From Calditrichota bacterium (GTDB lineage Bacteria > Calditrichota > Calditrichia > Calditrichales > J004), in the NCBI GenBank assembly GCA_003696775.1, contig RFFS01000116.1, forward strand, positions 1 to 57,694: DNA of 57,694 nt. Direction: 5' to 3'. The notes beneath the pieces were generated by a model, which was not told where the DNA came from, searched no databases, and saw only the letters and a program-made list of their open reading frames with translations. The translations under genes and the position numbers were made by a program. Below are positions 21,685 to 31,204 of this stretch, piece by piece (the stretch's first letter is position 1; every line of letters begins with the position of its first letter).

Positions 21685-22836
21685 TCAGCCTTTCAGTGCG
21701 TCGATCATGTCGGTTTGTTCCCAGCTGAATTCCGCCAGGGCTCTTCCGAAGTGGCCGTAATTGGCTGTTTTACGAAAGATGGGGCGGCGCAGTTGCAGTT
21801 TTTCGATGATGCCGGCCGGTGTAAAATCAAACAAGCCGGCAACGCGGTTAGAAAGTTCCTCGTCGCTCATAACGCCGGTACCGAATGTTTCCACCATCAT
21901 GGAAACCGGCTTGGCCACACCGATGGCGTAAGCCACCTGCAAACCGCATCGTTCCGCCAGACCGGCGGCCACGATATTTTTGGCCACGTAACGGGCAAAG
22001 TAGGCCGCGCTGCGGTCCACTTTTGTCGGGTCTTTACCGCTGAAGGCGCCGCCACCGTGACTGTACATGCCACCGTAGGTATCCACGATGATTTTACGAC
22101 CGGTCAATCCGGCGTCGCCCTGTGGCCCGCCAATAACAAAACGGCCGGTGGGATTTATGAAATATTCCACGGAATCGGAGAGCATATCCGAGGGAATGAC
22201 TTTTTTAATGACTTCCTCGATAATGCCCTCGCGCAGAGCCTTATCTTTCACATCTTCGTCATGCTGGGATGAAACCACCACTTTTTCCACGCTGGTCGGT
22301 TTGCCGTCGATGTAACGGACCGCCACCTGGGCTTTGCCGTCCGGACGTAAAAAGGGCAGGGTGCCGTTTTTACGCGTTTCCGCTAATTGTTTGGTCAATC
22401 GGTGGGCCAGGGCGATGGGCATCGGCATAAATTCCGGTGTCTCTTTTGTGGCATAACCGAACATCATCCCCTGATCACCGGCGCCCGCTTTATCCACACC
22501 CATGGCTATATCCGGCGACTGCTGGTCGATGGTGGTCATCACGGCGCTGGTTTTGTAATCAAAGCCGAAAGCGGCGTCAGTGTAACCGATGTCCTTGATC
22601 ACCGAGCGGGCGATCGTCGGGATATCCACGTAACATTCGGTGGTGATTTCCCCGCCAATCAGGGTAAGACCAGTGGTCACAAAGGTTTCACAGGCCACAC
22701 GGGCAAAGGCGTCGTCTTTTAAAACAGCGTCCAGAACCGCGTCGGAAATCTGATCGGCAATCTTGTCGGGATGTCCCTCGGTCACCGATTCCGAGGAAAA
22801 AAGAAATTCTGACATATATTCTCCTGTTATGGGCAA
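21685..22836 (-). CDS. metK: S-adenosylmethionine synthetase
   Basis: [56 protein letters not shown]. Confidence 0.97.
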   Translation of the reverse strand: MPITGEYMSEFLFSSESVTEGHPDKIADQISDAVLDAVLKDDAFARVACETFVTTGLTLIGGEITTECYVDIPTIARSVIKDIGYTDAAFGFDYKTSAVMTTIDQQSPDIAMGVDKAGAGDQGMMFGYATKETPEFMPMPIALAHRLTKQLAETRKNGTLPFLRPDGKAQVAVRYIDGKPTSVEKVVVSSQHDEDVKDKALREGIIEEVIKKVIPSDMLSDSVEYFINPTGRFVIGGPQGDAGLTGRKIIVDTYGGMYSHGGGAFSGKDPTKVDRSAAYFARYVAKNIVAAGLAERCGLQVAYAIGVAKPVSMMVETFGTGVMSDEELSNRVAGLFDFTPAGIIEKLQLRRPIFRKTANYGHFGRALAEFSWEQTDMIDALKG

Positions 22837-22839
22837 ACG

Positions 22840-23880
22840 TTAATGGGTTTGCGCCAGTTGTTGTTTCAAATAATCGATATTCGCGATTTTCATGGGGTCT
22901 TTTTTGTTGAGCAGGGCCAGGTAATAACTCACCCAGTCACCCAAAACGATCAGCGAAAAAACCTTTTCAAAAACGGTTTCGCCGGAGGAATAGACTTCGA
23001 TAAGGCCCACGCCGCTTTTTTTGACCAAATCAATGGTATGACCGATACGTTCCTTGATCCTCGGCATGGGGTTTTCATTCTCAAGGAAAACAGCCATCAG
23101 GTTTTCGATGCAGGGCAATTCCATTTCCCAGCCGACGATTTCATTATGGTTCATTTCCGGTAGGACGTTACGGAAGGCCAGGACCTTGCCGTTTTCATGC
23201 AACTGATTTTGCCAGCGACGACTGATGGTTTGTAAAAAAGGCGCCGTGGAATAGAGCACGGGAATATGATGATGTAATGTCTTGGCCAATTCCAGGGCCA
23301 GGATATGTCCGTCGTGTTTTTGACTATCATGCTTAAAAATTTCTTCCTGGATGAAATGGGTTAAACCGGATAAATCTTCATTGTAATGCATCAACAAACC
23401 GTTTTGACCCAGTGTATGGTAAAGACTGAAAAACATAAAACCCAGGGCCATGCGCGGCGGATAATTTTCCGGCAGGGTGATAACCGGCCAGTTGTGTTTG
23501 CCTGCCAATTCCGTCAGAGTACCGCCGGAAGAGACTACCATGATTTGGGCGTCGGTGTCCATGGCGCTTTGCACGGCGCTGAGGGTTTCTTCCGTATTCC
23601 CGGAATAGCTGCAGGCAATAACCAGGCTGTGGGCGCCGCAGTAACCGGGGGCCTGATAGCTGCGGCTGACATGGACAGGGACGGTCAGGTCTTCATAAAG
23701 GGTATCGCGAAGCAAATCTCCGGCAATGGCCGAGCCTCCCATGCCGAGATAAATGATGTGACGTATTCTTGACGTTTCCAGTTGGACCCGGGCTTTTTCG
23801 CTAAGCGACCTGCCTTCGTCTATTTGTTTATGAAAAGAGAGCAGATATTTTTTGAAATTGCTTTTATCCGGAGAAAACAT
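22840..23880 (-). CDS. Bifunctional phosphoglucose/phosphomannose isomerase (likely start MFSPDKSNF, 23880)
   Basis: IIYLGMGGSAIAGDLL, ACSYSGNTEETLSA SIS motif, NHNEIVGWE. Confidence 0.9.
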   Translation of the reverse strand: MFSPDKSNFKKYLLSFHKQIDEGRSLSEKARVQLETSRIRHIIYLGMGGSAIAGDLLRDTLYEDLTVPVHVSRSYQAPGYCGAHSLVIACSYSGNTEETLSAVQSAMDTDAQIMVVSSGGTLTELAGKHNWPVITLPENYPPRMALGFMFFSLYHTLGQNGLLMHYNEDLSGLTHFIQEEIFKHDSQKHDGHILALELAKTLHHHIPVLYSTAPFLQTISRRWQNQLHENGKVLAFRNVLPEMNHNEIVGWEMELPCIENLMAVFLENENPMPRIKERIGHTIDLVKKSGVGLIEVYSSGETVFEKVFSLIVLGDWVSYYLALLNKKDPMKIANIDYLKQQLAQTH

Positions 23881-23881
23881 A

Positions 23882-25642
23882 CTATGCTCCTTGTGTTGAT
23901 GGATTGAGTTGCAGCCGGCGTTCCTCAAGAAAACGTTCACAATGGTTTTCGATATCCCGGGCATGAAATATTTGGGATACATCCCTGTACAACGCCCGGC
24001 AGGCTTCTAAATTTACGGAATGGATTATTTTTTTCACAATGTAAAAATGTGCGGGGGCCACGCTGAATTCGCGCATGCCCATTCCAAGTAACAAGGGAAT
24101 GGCTTTGGGGTCGGCGGCGAACTCTCCACAAACGGATAACGGGGTGTCGGTTTCCCGGGCCGCGGCAATAATCAGTTCGAACATTTTTAACAGAGCCGGT
24201 TCATAAGGGTTATACAAACGACCGATGCGGTTGTTGGTACGGTCCACGGCCAGCGTGTACATGGTCAGATCATTGCTGCCTATGCTGACGAAATCCACAT
24301 GGGGCATCAACGCGGCGGCGGTGACGGCGGCAGCGGGGGTTTCGATCATGATGCCCAGGGGGACACGCTCCGCGGTACCGATGGTGTTCAATCGCAATTC
24401 CTGACGCACCTCGTTAATCAATTCCTTAACATGAAATATCTCGTCCAGATTATTGATCAACGGAATGAGAATATTTAAGGGCCCGTGAGTGGATGCGCGG
24501 AGCAGGGCGCGTACCTGTGTTTTAAATATGGCCGGGTTGTCCAGACTGAAGCGGATGGCCCGCCAGCCTAAAAAAGGATTGGGTTCGTTATATTCCGTGG
24601 CGCCTTTTAGCAGTTTATCCCCGCCCAGATCGAATGTGCGGATGGTGCAGGGCGCGCCTTTCAAATTGCGTATCGTTTTTTTATAAATGCTGAACTGACA
24701 ATGCTCATCGGGGATATTTTCCCGTTCAAACAACAAGGCCTCGGTACGAAATAATCCGACCCCGTCTGCCGCCAACTCCTTTACCTGTCCGGCTTCATGG
24801 GCAAATTCAATGTTTAATTTGAGCTGAATGCGCTCACCGTCACGGGTTTGCGTAGCCGTGGGCCAGGCATCATCCGGCACGATAACGGCGGGGGCGTAAT
24901 CTTTTTGCATGGATTGATATTTTTCCAGAGTGGCCGGCGTGGGATGCAGGATGACTTTTTGACGGACGCCGTCGAGAATAAGTGTGTCCTTATTTTTGAT
25001 CAGCCGGCTGAGATCGGTGTCGTTCACCATGGACGGTATATTCAGTCCGCGGGCAAAGATGGCGGAATGGGAAGTATAGCCACCCTGATCGGTGAGGATG
25101 CCCAACAAAAGATTGCGGTTGAAATTAACGGTGTCCGATGGAGAAAGATTTTCGGCGACGATGATGGCCGGGTAATTGAGCTGATAATCGATGCCCTGGC
25201 CCAATAAGGCCATGATCCATTTCTGGCGCAGATCGATGATGTCGAAGGCGCGTTCCCGGAAAAAGGGATTGTCGAGATTCAGGAAATGGTCGCTTTTGTT
25301 TGAAAGGATTTTATTGACGGCCACGGCGGCCGAACATCCGGTATCCCCAATCTCTTTTTTGATTTCCTCCAGCAGAACGGCGTCTTCCAGAAAGGCCATC
25401 TGGCTTTCAAAAATAGGGCCGAATTGTTCGCCATGAGAAACGTTGTTTCTTTTGAGAGCGAAACGGATTTGATGCAGAACTTTAAGCCGCGCCTGTTCCA
25501 GCAGGTCGGTTTCCGCCTCGGACGACCGGCCGGTTTGGGTGATTTGTTCCGGTTCAAAACTGTAAGGCCGGAATATAAACGCGGCGCCAATGGCAATGCC
25601 GGGAGCGGTCATGCGGGCGTCAAATTCCAGTTCCTTGCTCAT
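23882..25642 (-). CDS. ptsI: PTS enzyme I (phosphoenolpyruvate-protein phosphotransferase)
   Basis: GGYTSHSAIFARGLNIPSMV active-site His region, GLFRTEALLFER, IGSNDLTMYTLAVDR, SVCGEFAADPKA. Confidence 0.96.
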   Translation of the reverse strand: MSKELEFDARMTAPGIAIGAAFIFRPYSFEPEQITQTGRSSEAETDLLEQARLKVLHQIRFALKRNNVSHGEQFGPIFESQMAFLEDAVLLEEIKKEIGDTGCSAAVAVNKILSNKSDHFLNLDNPFFRERAFDIIDLRQKWIMALLGQGIDYQLNYPAIIVAENLSPSDTVNFNRNLLLGILTDQGGYTSHSAIFARGLNIPSMVNDTDLSRLIKNKDTLILDGVRQKVILHPTPATLEKYQSMQKDYAPAVIVPDDAWPTATQTRDGERIQLKLNIEFAHEAGQVKELAADGVGLFRTEALLFERENIPDEHCQFSIYKKTIRNLKGAPCTIRTFDLGGDKLLKGATEYNEPNPFLGWRAIRFSLDNPAIFKTQVRALLRASTHGPLNILIPLINNLDEIFHVKELINEVRQELRLNTIGTAERVPLGIMIETPAAAVTAAALMPHVDFVSIGSNDLTMYTLAVDRTNNRIGRLYNPYEPALLKMFELIIAAARETDTPLSVCGEFAADPKAIPLLLGMGMREFSVAPAHFYIVKKIIHSVNLEACRALYRDVSQIFHARDIENHCERFLEERRLQLNPSTQGA

Positions 25643-25648
25643 TTCATA

Positions 25649-25915
25649 TTACTCTTCATGAAATTTCAGCTCAAATAATTCCTTAAGGGCGGCGAAAGCC
25701 TCTTCCTCATCCTCTCCATCCACCTGCAGCAGCACTTCGCTGCCGGGTTCGGCGGCCAGCATCATCACCCCCATAATACTTTTCGCGTTGACTTCCAATC
25801 CGTCCTTAAACAGTTTAACATGCGATTTAAACTGCCCGGCGGTTTTAACAAGGTGAGCGGCCGGCCGGGCGTGTAATCCATGCTTGTTATCGATAGTTAG
25901 TACTTCTTCAATCAT
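25649..25915 (-). CDS. ptsH: PTS phosphocarrier protein HPr
   Basis: NKHGLHARPAAHLV (His15 motif), AKSIMGVMMLAAEPG (Ser46 motif). Confidence 0.95.
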   Translation of the reverse strand: MIEEVLTIDNKHGLHARPAAHLVKTAGQFKSHVKLFKDGLEVNAKSIMGVMMLAAEPGSEVLLQVDGEDEEEAFAALKELFELKFHEE

Positions 25916-26703
25916 AAGCTTCCGGAAATTAGTTCAAGTGTCAGGGCCAGCGCCAGCGGTATCGTCATGGCTAAATAGGTGCGTCCTTTTTGGCTTTTCA
26001 GATACGCGGCAACCAGAATACTCAGTATAAAAATCAATAATTCCAACGAATGCGGTGGCAGGGGCGCTATAAAACCGGTCAGTATCCCCACGCTGACCAG
26101 GCCGATCCCCATATACAGCCATTTCAGATATTTGAAATGTTCCATCTTCAGTATGCGGCATACATTATAGCCGTCTTTGTAGCTACGCCAGAATCCCTGA
26201 AAACGTATATACAGATGCGGAATGTTATATAGAATAAAGAGCGAAAGCAGAATTGTCAAATGTTGATGCACATTTTTTGCAAAATAAAAGCCTAAAACAC
26301 CCAGTACAAAAGTCGCCGGGCGGATGATGCTCCAAAATAGCTGATCACCGATGGCGCCGAGCGGGCCGATGAGTACATTCTTAAAATGTTCTTCCTTTTC
26401 CACGCTCACCTTGCCATCCTTAATATCCCATTCCAACCGGGCAATAGCGCCCAGGGCAAAGGAGGCAAAGTATGGGTGGGCGTTGAAAAAGCCCATGTGA
26501 CGCCTTAGAAAATGGTTGTAAGCTTTAGGGTCATCCCCGTAATAAAGCCGGGCGATGGGGGTGAGGGCAAAACTGAAGCCCATGGAAATCATTCCCTTAT
26601 AATTCCATCCGGACTGAATAAACATGGAACGGATGAAAATATTCAGTTTGGTTCCAAAACCTAATTCGGAGAGTGCTTCCGGGTTGTTTTTTACATGATC
26701 CAT
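25912..26703 (-). CDS. PTS mannose-family EIID
   Basis: RSMFIQSGWNYKGMISMGFSFALTPIARLYYGDD...LRRHMGFFNAHPYFASFALGAIARLE typical of EIID. Confidence 0.93.
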   Translation of the reverse strand: MDHVKNNPEALSELGFGTKLNIFIRSMFIQSGWNYKGMISMGFSFALTPIARLYYGDDPKAYNHFLRRHMGFFNAHPYFASFALGAIARLEWDIKDGKVSVEKEEHFKNVLIGPLGAIGDQLFWSIIRPATFVLGVLGFYFAKNVHQHLTILLSLFILYNIPHLYIRFQGFWRSYKDGYNVCRILKMEHFKYLKWLYMGIGLVSVGILTGFIAPLPPHSLELLIFILSILVAAYLKSQKGRTYLAMTIPLALALTLELISGSL

Positions 26704-27383
26704 AAACGGTATCCTAAAATAAATATGGAAATAATGCTCATAACGAGATAGCTTTTTGGGCGGTTATAGAGCCCCAGCATCATTCCGATGCCGGTGCCCG
26801 CAAGCGCGATTTCCACAAAACGCCAATGCCCGGCGATAACGGCGGGCACATGCAGATACAAGGTTTCCATCAACCAGGAACCGGTGGCGATGCCGGTGAA
26901 AATCAACAAAACATTCAGCGCCAGGTGCTGGGCCAGCGCCCGCGAAATATAAGGGCCCAGTCGTACCTTTTTATCCTCACGCCTGAGCGCCTGTAATGCG
27001 CTGTCCATAATGCGCTCATTTTGTTTCCGGGCAAAAATATCAATTTGACCGGCCACGTAACTCCAGATAATCACATACAGTATGACCACCAGGAGTAAAA
27101 AATGACCATGATCGGCAAACAGCTTACTGTATTTGATAAACAGCGCCACCCCGATCACCGAAGCCAGATTGCCATCCGGAATAACCGACGCGCCGACCGG
27201 CAGATTGCTGAGCCAAAGCAGTTGTACCAGCGCGCCGAAATAGACCGCTTCCTCAAAATGGCCGGTCAGAATGCCCATTAGCGTGGCGGTAAACAGCGGC
27301 TGAGAAATATTCAGTTGCAGAACATATCTTTGATCGAGACAAATAATTCCGAAAATCAGGCTTATGATTAGGGTATCGATCAC
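26691..27383 (-). CDS. PTS mannose/sorbose-family EIIC
   Basis: Polytopic; QPLFTATLMGILTGHFEEAVYFGALVQLLWLSNLPVGASVIPDGNLASVIG. Confidence 0.92.
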   Translation of the reverse strand: MIDTLIISLIFGIICLDQRYVLQLNISQPLFTATLMGILTGHFEEAVYFGALVQLLWLSNLPVGASVIPDGNLASVIGVALFIKYSKLFADHGHFLLLVVILYVIIWSYVAGQIDIFARKQNERIMDSALQALRREDKKVRLGPYISRALAQHLALNVLLIFTGIATGSWLMETLYLHVPAVIAGHWRFVEIALAGTGIGMMLGLYNRPKSYLVMSIISIFILGYRLWIM

Positions 27384-27393
27384 TTAATTGTCC

Positions 27394-30207
27394 TTAGTCG
27401 GTCCGGGTGTGAATTTTAATCGGCACGGTGGTGCGCAGGGCGTTGAGACGCCGGTTGTCCAACCAGATGTCGCCGTACAGATAATACCCCTGGGGCGCCA
27501 GGGAGGGCATGGATTTGAACCGGACATGTATATTCTTCTCCACATCGGGGTAAAAGGTCTCGTTGTTTCCGTAAACAGAAATCGTTTTAAAATAATTAAA
27601 AGATTGCAAGAATTCCATATTCCAGGCATCGTTTGCATCATTGGTAAACGCGGGCATGACCTGCAGACGGTAAGCGCCGCTTTTTTCCGGTGTGTAGGTA
27701 ACGGACAGGGTGCGATAGGTAAAGGCCTCATTGAGCACAACACGGTCATCCGCGTCGAGAATGCGCACCACGCAATCGGTGAAGCGGGAGAAATCCCGGG
27801 CATTTATGGTAAACTCGAAGCGCACGTTTTTATATGCGTCGGTTATTTCAAAATTCTGGTTATAGGCACCATGAAAATCGTTCAGTATTGTTTTTTTCTG
27901 AATGCCTTTCAATTGCCCGTGGATACGCGCCTTATAAACCGTGTTAAAACGATTGATCACTTTGAATCGGGCCGAGGGCGCTTCCGTGTCGTTCAGGTTC
28001 AATCGGGTGATGACCCGCGGTGTGCATTGCAGGCCGCCAAAAGAGATGGTTTGGGTGTAGGTGACGGACGCGCTTTTGTAATACGGGTTATAGCTGACCA
28101 CCTCATAGATACCCTTCTTAAGCCGATCGCCGGAAACACGCAAAACACCGCGGCTGTTGTTGGCGTTGTTTAAATAAACGGTCGGTTTATACTCATGTCC
28201 TTCCGGATCGAACAAAGTAGTTTGCACGCTGCCTGTTTCCGTTTCGGGGAACAAAGCGACGCTCATGGCGCTGGCTGCCGGCGGCACCTGAATAAAGCGC
28301 CGATGTATATCACCCGCTTTAAGGGTATGTGTGGCGGAAACATGATAGGTGTTGTCACGCCCGGCAAATTCCGGAATGATGATAGTTACGGGAAAGTCGA
28401 ACATGCGCGTTTCCGGCGTGGCGCCCTTCCACCAGGCCCCGCGGGCATACGCCTCCACATGCGCGCTGTACAGGCCGGGCTTATTCAGATGCGCGGCATC
28501 GGCATACACGTGTATTTCCGCCGGCGCATCTTTTTTAATGGTAACATTGTCCTGAACCGTATGTAGCCAGTTAGCCGTGGTTTTTAACAGGAAGGCGCGG
28601 ATGATGTCCTTGCCGCGCAGGCTGTCCGACCATACCGGGTGAATATAAACCGCCTGGCTGTTGTCACGCCCCGGAAATAGTCCGGCATTGCGCCAATAGA
28701 CCGCGGCATCGGCCTGTTCATCGTTGGCGTTGTATGTGCGGATGCGGAAAGATTTAATGGAGGTCTTATCGGGCGAGGCGTTTATCTTTTTAAGCAGATC
28801 ATAAGCCGCCGGTATCTGAATCATGCCATAGCCCTGATCCGGGATGGTGTATCCACTGAGCGGTCGGGCGCTGTATTTGACGGCGCGTTTCAGGGTAGGC
28901 ATATCCGGCAGGGGGGCTTTTTCGGCCAGGGTGGCGGAAAGCAACAGGGCACAGGCGCCGCTGGCCTGAGGGGCGGCCATGCTTGTACCGGATTTGATGC
29001 CGTCATTGTCAAAAAAGGGCACGCTGGAAAGCGCCGAGCCAGGCGCGACCACATCGGGCTTGGCCGATTCGCCGCCGCGCGAACTGAATTCAAACAGTTT
29101 GTCTTTTTTTATGAACGATGCGAAGTTGTCCCGGGCGCTGCGTGCTGTATTCACGGCACCGATGCTTAAGGCTGTTTCCGCCGTGGCTGGCAACCCTACG
29201 GAAGAGATGCCCGGCCCTTCATTGCCCGCGCTGAGACAGACATAGATATTGTTGTAACTTTCCAGCAGGTCATTGATGATATACTCCATGTCCGAAGCGC
29301 CTTCAATTTCGGAACCAAGACCATAACTCATGTTCACCACGATCGGTGTGTTCGGATGGGCCTCGGCGTATTGGGCGATGAAATTATACGCCCGGCGCAT
29401 GCTGTTGTTGGTGGTGGCCGCGCCGCCGTAGCGCGCGTCGCCAATTTTCAGGGAAATGATGCGCGCGCCCGGCGCAATGCCCTCAAACCCTTCCAGTCCG
29501 CCGATGTTATGCCCCGCGGCGATGCCGGCAACATGGGTGCCGTGACTGTTGGCGTCGAAATGGAAATAGGCCTGTTGCCGATCCATATCGATTTTAAGAG
29601 CAATACCCATGGATTGGTCGGAAGCGCCGGGGCGAAATGCCAGCGGCGCCCGGCTTACGGCATAATCGTCGGTAACGGTTTCATCATGCAGATTGCCGTC
29701 GGCGTCCAGGTCCACCATGGCGCGCCAAACATAGGACGTATCCTGAAAAACCACCACGCCATAACGGTCATCGTTGCGGCCGTTGCCGTTGAAATCCGCT
29801 TTGGAGGGGCTTGCCAGACGGCGTTCGCTGAAAACGCCCATGTAAAAAACGGAATCGACACTAAGCGGCAACAGGGCGTCATAGCCATACAATCGCCATC
29901 CGTTATATTCCAGAAAGCGTTCCGCGCCTTCCTGTCCGCTTTCCGCCACTTCCAGGGGGATGGCGCCCTCGCCTGAAAAGTCATGAACATCCACAACTTT
30001 TACACAGTCCAGGGTGGTGCGGGTCAGGCCAGGCACGGTCATATCCACGCCGCTATCCAGCACAAAAAGGATCACGCCGCGTCCATCGCGCTCGGGATGA
30101 TTTTGGATAAATGCGGCCGCGCCGGTGGCTTCGCGGTCTAAAAAAGGGAAGGATGCTGCCGCGTGACTCAGGGCAACGAGCAGCGTTAAAAGGCTGTAAC
30201 GCTTCAT
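27394..30207 (-). CDS. Secreted subtilisin-like (S8) serine peptidase, TPPII-like
   Basis: Signal peptide; FVLDSGVD (Asp), NSHGTHVAGIAAG (His), SGTSMAAPQASG (Ser); long Asp-His insert with VWRAMVDLDADGNL; SLKIGDARYGG. Confidence 0.92.
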   Translation of the reverse strand: MKRYSLLTLLVALSHAAASFPFLDREATGAAAFIQNHPERDGRGVILFVLDSGVDMTVPGLTRTTLDCVKVVDVHDFSGEGAIPLEVAESGQEGAERFLEYNGWRLYGYDALLPLSVDSVFYMGVFSERRLASPSKADFNGNGRNDDRYGVVVFQDTSYVWRAMVDLDADGNLHDETVTDDYAVSRAPLAFRPGASDQSMGIALKIDMDRQQAYFHFDANSHGTHVAGIAAGHNIGGLEGFEGIAPGARIISLKIGDARYGGAATTNNSMRRAYNFIAQYAEAHPNTPIVVNMSYGLGSEIEGASDMEYIINDLLESYNNIYVCLSAGNEGPGISSVGLPATAETALSIGAVNTARSARDNFASFIKKDKLFEFSSRGGESAKPDVVAPGSALSSVPFFDNDGIKSGTSMAAPQASGACALLLSATLAEKAPLPDMPTLKRAVKYSARPLSGYTIPDQGYGMIQIPAAYDLLKKINASPDKTSIKSFRIRTYNANDEQADAAVYWRNAGLFPGRDNSQAVYIHPVWSDSLRGKDIIRAFLLKTTANWLHTVQDNVTIKKDAPAEIHVYADAAHLNKPGLYSAHVEAYARGAWWKGATPETRMFDFPVTIIIPEFAGRDNTYHVSATHTLKAGDIHRRFIQVPPAASAMSVALFPETETGSVQTTLFDPEGHEYKPTVYLNNANNSRGVLRVSGDRLKKGIYEVVSYNPYYKSASVTYTQTISFGGLQCTPRVITRLNLNDTEAPSARFKVINRFNTVYKARIHGQLKGIQKKTILNDFHGAYNQNFEITDAYKNVRFEFTINARDFSRFTDCVVRILDADDRVVLNEAFTYRTLSVTYTPEKSGAYRLQVMPAFTNDANDAWNMEFLQSFNYFKTISVYGNNETFYPDVEKNIHVRFKSMPSLAPQGYYLYGDIWLDNRRLNALRTTVPIKIHTRTD

Positions 30208-30244
30208 ATTGTATCTGCTTTCTAAAATAAGAGCCGGTTGCGGG

Positions 30245-31099
30245 TTATTTACTGGTTATGGGTAACTCAGCGTTTTTGGCGCACCGAAAGCCCACAAACT
30301 CAAATCGTACCTGTGGGTTGTAAAAGGTACGATATGTGGCGCGCATATAATTACCGCTGCGGTTCCAGGAGGCGCCGCGTAACACGCGGTAAAATCCTTT
30401 TTCAGGACCGGTGGGATTGCGTTGTTCCCCTGTGGGGTAAGTTTCCTGAAACCAGTCGGCCACCCATTCGATGACATTGCCGTTCATATCATACAGGCCG
30501 AAGCGATTGGGCGGATAATGCGCCACGGGCGCTGTGTAAACGAATCCGTCGTCGTAGCCATCCACCACGGGATAATGAAATTTAACCCGACGCATGGATT
30601 CGTCGGCGATGTTTTCATAGTTCTTGCCGTAGCCCTGACTGCCTTCATAAACAAAATCGTAATTTAAGGAACCGCCCCGTGCGGCGTATTCCCATTCCGC
30701 TTCCGTCGGCAGCCGTTTGCCCATCCAATGGGCATAGGCGTTAGCTTCTTTCCAGGTCACGTTAACAACGGGATGATGGCTTTTATTCCAGGGGGGTTGC
30801 TTGGGCATTTTGCGGTGTGTGGCCTGGACAAATTCCCGGAATTGCGCCACGGTAACTTCGGTTTCATCGAGATAAAAATCATCCACATAAACGCGGTGGA
30901 CGGGTTTGGAATATGATCCGTTTTCGGAACCCATGTTAAACCATCCGCCGGGCACGATCACCATGCCCGCAACCTGGGGGTAAAGCTCCGCCCGGGATTT
31001 GGGTTTTTGTGCTTCAGCAGGCTTTTCTTCGCTTAATTGAAAGAAAGAACAGGCGTTTAATAATAATATGAGCAGGATGATGCTAATAACTGTTTTCAT
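30245..31099 (-). CDS. Lipoprotein with formylglycine-generating-enzyme-like (SUMF1/FGE-sulfatase) domain
   Basis: Lipobox LLLNAC; VIVPGGWFNMGSENG, RLPTEAEWEYAARGG, YDMNGNVIEWVADWF, RVLRGASWN, FVGFRCAKN. Confidence 0.9.
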   Translation of the reverse strand: MKTVISIILLILLLNACSFFQLSEEKPAEAQKPKSRAELYPQVAGMVIVPGGWFNMGSENGSYSKPVHRVYVDDFYLDETEVTVAQFREFVQATHRKMPKQPPWNKSHHPVVNVTWKEANAYAHWMGKRLPTEAEWEYAARGGSLNYDFVYEGSQGYGKNYENIADESMRRVKFHYPVVDGYDDGFVYTAPVAHYPPNRFGLYDMNGNVIEWVADWFQETYPTGEQRNPTGPEKGFYRVLRGASWNRSGNYMRATYRTFYNPQVRFEFVGFRCAKNAELPITSK

Positions 31100-31204
31100 A
31101 CACCTTCAAAACGGGTTTGGGTTGAAATTAAAGTGGTTATCGGTGCGAATGGCGCGATCTTAATTTATGAAACTGAAAGGAAGCGTTTTCGGCCCGAATT
31201 TGCT

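Noticed and set aside
22837-22860. SAM riboswitch upstream of metK
   Set aside because: The preceding PGI/PMI gene ends 4 nt from the metK start, leaving no leader for a riboswitch.
27384-27803. Alternative-frame 139-aa ORF just upstream of EIIC, considered as a possible missing EIIB/EIIA
   Set aside because: It lies in another frame of the S8 peptidase C-terminus, is Pro/Cys/Arg-rich and has no PTS motif.
29356-29976. 206-aa plus-strand ORF inside the S8 peptidase gene
   Set aside because: Antisense shadow of a strongly supported CDS.
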